Origin: Streptomyces sp. CB02400
GTDB lineage: Bacteria > Actinomycetota > Actinomycetes > Streptomycetales > Streptomycetaceae
NCBI RefSeq assembly: GCF_001905725.1
Contig: NZ_LIWB01000002.1
Location: 25,357-89,356 of the forward strand
Length of the DNA: 64,000 bases
Reading direction: 5' to 3'
Under the pieces are notes generated by a model that was not told the origin of the DNA, did not search any database, and saw nothing but the letters and a program-made list of their open reading frames with translations. This document shows, in pieces, positions 61,848 to 64,000 of this stretch. Every line of letters begins with the position of its first letter. Position 1 is the first letter of the stretch. The translations under genes were made by a program, and so were the position numbers.

Positions 61848-63266
61848 ATGGCAACGGCGCCCAGCGTCTCCTACTCGATGACGATCCGGCTGGAGGTGCC
61901 CGCGAGCGGAACCGCCGTATCGCAGCTCACCACGGCCGTGGAGTCCTCCGGAGGCTCGGTGACCGGCCTCGACGTCACCGCGTCCGGCCACGAGAAGCTC
62001 CGTATCGACGTCACCATCGCGGCCTCCTCCACCTCGCACGCCGACGAGATCGTCGAGCAGCTGCGCGGCATCGAGGGCGTCACCCTGGGCAAGGTCTCCG
62101 ACCGTACGTTCCTGATGCACCTCGGCGGCAAGATCGAGATGGCGTCGAAGCACCCCATCCGCAACCGTGACGACCTCTCCATGGTCTACACGCCCGGTGT
62201 GGCCCGCGTGTGCATGGCGATCGCCGAGAACCCCGAGGACGCCCGCCGCCTCACCATCAAGCGCAACTCCGTTGCGGTCGTGACGGACGGCTCCGCCGTC
62301 CTCGGCCTCGGCAACATCGGCCCCAAGGCCGCGCTGCCGGTGATGGAGGGCAAGGCGGCCCTGTTCAAGCGGTTCGCCGGCATCGACGCCTGGCCGATCT
62401 GCCTGGACACCCAGGACACCGACGCGATCGTCGAGATCGTCAAGGCCATCGCCCCGGGCTTCGCCGGCATCAACCTGGAGGACATCTCCGCCCCCCGCTG
62501 CTTCGAGATCGAGGCGCGGCTGCGCGAGGCCCTGGACATCCCCGTCTTCCACGACGACCAGCACGGCACCGCGATCGTCGTCCTCGCCGCCCTGACCAAC
62601 GCCCTGCGGGTCACCGGCAAGGCCATCGAGAACATCCGCGTCGTGATGTCCGGCGCCGGCGCCGCCGGCACGGCCATCCTGAAGCTGCTGATCGCCGCGG
62701 GCGTGAAGAACGCCGTGGTGGCCGACATCCACGGCGTCGTGCACGCCGGCCGCGAGGACCTCGTCGACGCCGCCCCCGGCTCCGCGCTGCGCTGGATCGC
62801 CGACAACACCAACCCCGAGAACCTCACCGGCACCCTGAAGGAGGCCGTGCGCGGCGCGGACGTCTTCATCGGCGTCTCCGCCCCGAACGTCCTCGACGGC
62901 GACGACGTGTCCGCGATGGCCGAGGGCGCGATCGTGTTCGCGCTCGCGAACCCCGACCCCGAGGTCGACCCGGCAATCGCCCGCCAGACGGCGGCCGTTG
63001 TGGCCACCGGCCGCTCCGACTTCCCCAACCAGATCAACAACGTGCTGGTCTTCCCGGGTGTCTTCCGCGGCCTGCTCGACGCCCAGTCCCGCACCGTCAA
63101 CACCGAGATGATGCTGGCCGCCGCACAGGCCCTCGCCGACGTGGTGACCGAGGACGAGCTGAACCCGAACTACATCATCCCCAGCGTCTTCAACGACAAG
63201 GTCGCGGGCGCCGTCGCCGGCGCGGTGCGCGACGCGGCGAAGGCGGCGGGGGCGTCGGCCTCCTAG
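61848..63266 (+). CDS. NAD-dependent malic enzyme with N-terminal ACT domain
   Basis: 472 residues from ATG 61848 behind GAGGAAG. It converts malate to pyruvate and CO2 with NAD(P)+. Residues about 8-85 are an ACT domain (YSMTIRLEVPASGTAVSQLT), a likely allosteric site. The malic core has VYTPGVARVCMAI (catalytic Tyr), VAVVTDGSAVLGLGNIGPKA, FAGINLEDISAPRCFEIE and PVFHDDQHGTAIVV (metal ligands), MSGAGAAGTAILKLLI (dinucleotide fold) and NQINNVLVFPGVFRG. Cofactor preference for NAD is inferred from the Streptomyces homologue at this position (SCO2951, by memory). Confidence 0.95.
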   Translation: MATAPSVSYSMTIRLEVPASGTAVSQLTTAVESSGGSVTGLDVTASGHEKLRIDVTIAASSTSHADEIVEQLRGIEGVTLGKVSDRTFLMHLGGKIEMASKHPIRNRDDLSMVYTPGVARVCMAIAENPEDARRLTIKRNSVAVVTDGSAVLGLGNIGPKAALPVMEGKAALFKRFAGIDAWPICLDTQDTDAIVEIVKAIAPGFAGINLEDISAPRCFEIEARLREALDIPVFHDDQHGTAIVVLAALTNALRVTGKAIENIRVVMSGAGAAGTAILKLLIAAGVKNAVVADIHGVVHAGREDLVDAAPGSALRWIADNTNPENLTGTLKEAVRGADVFIGVSAPNVLDGDDVSAMAEGAIVFALANPDPEVDPAIARQTAAVVATGRSDFPNQINNVLVFPGVFRGLLDAQSRTVNTEMMLAAAQALADVVTEDELNPNYIIPSVFNDKVAGAVAGAVRDAAKAAGASAS

Positions 63267-63602
63267 GGAAATCCGGACACCGAGGGGGCTGTGAGGATCA
63301 CCACGACCGGTTGGAACCGGCGCGTCGGGGCACCCGGAGATCCTGGTCGCCCTTTATGGTGGCGGCCGGGCCGTGGCGCTCTTCGTGTGACTCCCCGGGG
63401 TGTTCTCACGACTCCTGCGGGTGCCGGATTGGCATTACCGCCGCAGGTAGAGGCAGGATGCGTCCCTGGGCGCGAGGGTCCGACGAGGGACCCGGGTCCG
63501 GGGACCCACCGAGGAACCTGGCAGCATCGGCTTGGCCGTGCCCGACATGCGGCTCCGCCGCGTGGCACGCCTCAACGGCAAGAAGAACACGGGAGTAACA
63601 AC
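63267..63602 (+). promoter_or_regulatory. Upstream region of hupA, with a REP-like fragment
   Basis: 336 bp without a supported gene. Bases 63544-63565 repeat the 22-bp gacatgcggctccgccgcgt element of 36510-36531 and can form a small hairpin (gcggc/gccgc), here very near the hupA ribosome binding site. No clear -35/-10 pair stands out. Confidence 0.5.
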
Positions 63603-63884
63603 ATGAACCGCAGTGAGCTGGTGGCCGCGCTGGCCGACCGCGCCGAGGTGACCCGCAAGGACGCCGACGCCGTGCTGGCCGCGTTCGCCGAGGTCGTCGG
63701 CGACATCGTCTCCAAGGGCGACGAGAAGGTCACCGTCCCCGGCTTCCTGACCTTCGAGCGCACCCACCGGGCCGCGCGCACCGCGCGCAACCCGCAGACC
63801 GGTGAGCCGATTCAGATCCCCGCGGGGTACAGCGTGAAGGTGTCGGCGGGCTCGAAGCTGAAGGAAGCCGCCAAGGGCAAGTAA
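63603..63884 (+). CDS. hupA: HU family nucleoid protein HupA
   Basis: 93 residues from ATG 63603 with GGGAG seven bases upstream. A complete HU: MNRSELVAALADRAEVTRKD, GDEKVTVPGFLTFERTHRAA, RTARNPQTGEPIQIPAGYSV, KVSAGSKLKEAAKGK. The Pro-containing arm RNPQTGEPIQIP inserts in the DNA minor groove. It lacks the long Lys/Ala-rich tail of the second Streptomyces HU, HupS, so it is the short vegetative HU. Confidence 0.97.
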   Translation: MNRSELVAALADRAEVTRKDADAVLAAFAEVVGDIVSKGDEKVTVPGFLTFERTHRAARTARNPQTGEPIQIPAGYSVKVSAGSKLKEAAKGK

Positions 63885-63938
63885 GGGCGCGTGAGCGCCG
63901 CTCAGGTTCGGCGCCGTGGGCGACTGCCGGCAGTCTGT

Positions 63939-63972
63939 GGCTGATCGCGCAGTTCCCCGCGCCCCTTCAGGG
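63939..63972. repeat. REP-like intergenic repeat downstream of hupA
   Basis: ggctgatcgcgcagttcccc and the following gcgccccttcaggg match 39233-39261 with one or two differences. The reverse complement, aggggcgcggggaactgcgc, is the form seen scattered across Streptomyces intergenic regions and partly in 36490-36503. Confidence 0.75.
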
Positions 63973-64000
63973 CGCTTGCACGAACGCCGATGGGGCGGTC

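Noticed and set aside
1..64000. Prophage, insertion sequence or integrated element
   Set aside because: No transposase, integrase, tRNA with flanking repeat or abrupt composition change was seen; the gene order is that of a core Streptomyces chromosome.

Overview
This 64 kb window is high-GC actinobacterial DNA, almost certainly from a Streptomyces chromosome core. The support is GTG and TTG starts, short ATGA overlaps, G/C-ended codons, the SmpB/tmRNA block, and a gene order matching what I remember of the S. coelicolor region from gdhB (about SCO2999) down to hupA (SCO2950). The species was not determined. I see no prophage, insertion sequence, CRISPR array or tRNA gene.

Layout. 1-2.3 kb: 3' part of a large NAD-glutamate dehydrogenase. 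2.4-25.4 kb: an envelope-polysaccharide region. It holds five family-2 glycosyltransferase genes or fusions that carry a glycosyltransferase domain, plus one fusion whose glycosyltransferase domain looks degenerate. Four of these proteins carry a TagF-like (CDP-glycerol glycerophosphotransferase) C-terminal half. The region also has a TagGH-like ABC exporter with a divergent TetR regulator, galE, an ADP-ribosylglycohydrolase, three polytopic membrane proteins resembling GT-C enzymes, and an ohrR/ohrA peroxide-defence pair inserted in the middle. 25.5-29.2 kb: a sugar ABC importer (lipoprotein plus two permeases, no ATPase). 29.5-36.5 kb: a large FHA-FtsK/SpoIIIE ATPase divergent from the Ser/Thr kinase genes pkaA and pkaB. 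36.7-43.4 kb: prfB, a sortase-type TPD-repeat surface protein, a small zinc-ribbon membrane protein, then ftsE-ftsX-S41 protease-smpB-ssrA.

43.5-47.1 kb: a LacI regulator, an MFS transporter and a divergent LysR regulator. 47.2-52.5 kb: the matA-matB-acyltransferase operon for an extracellular glucosamine-type polymer. 52.8 kb: an unknown membrane protein. 53.8-56.4 kb: narK and nnaR (nitrate uptake and its regulator, a HemD-like/winged-helix fusion). 56.7 kb: a CGNR zinc-finger protein. 57.6-59 kb: an ECF sigma/anti-sigma pair (sigU type). 59-61.4 kb: a HelD-like helicase. 61.5-61.7 kb: a possible small RNA ending in a perfect hairpin. 61.8-63.9 kb: NAD-malic enzyme and HU protein HupA.

Common threads are envelope construction (teichoic-like polymer, mat polymer, sortase substrate, FtsEX) and phospho-signalling (two kinases beside an FHA ATPase). 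The least explained items are the TagF-like paralogue whose HGTPLK motif has become RGTPLG, the FHA-FtsK protein facing the kinases, the 31-bp double operator at the TetR/exporter promoter, an 11-bp-periodic array upstream of nnaR, the candidate RNA near 61.6 kb, and several intergenic tandem repeats.
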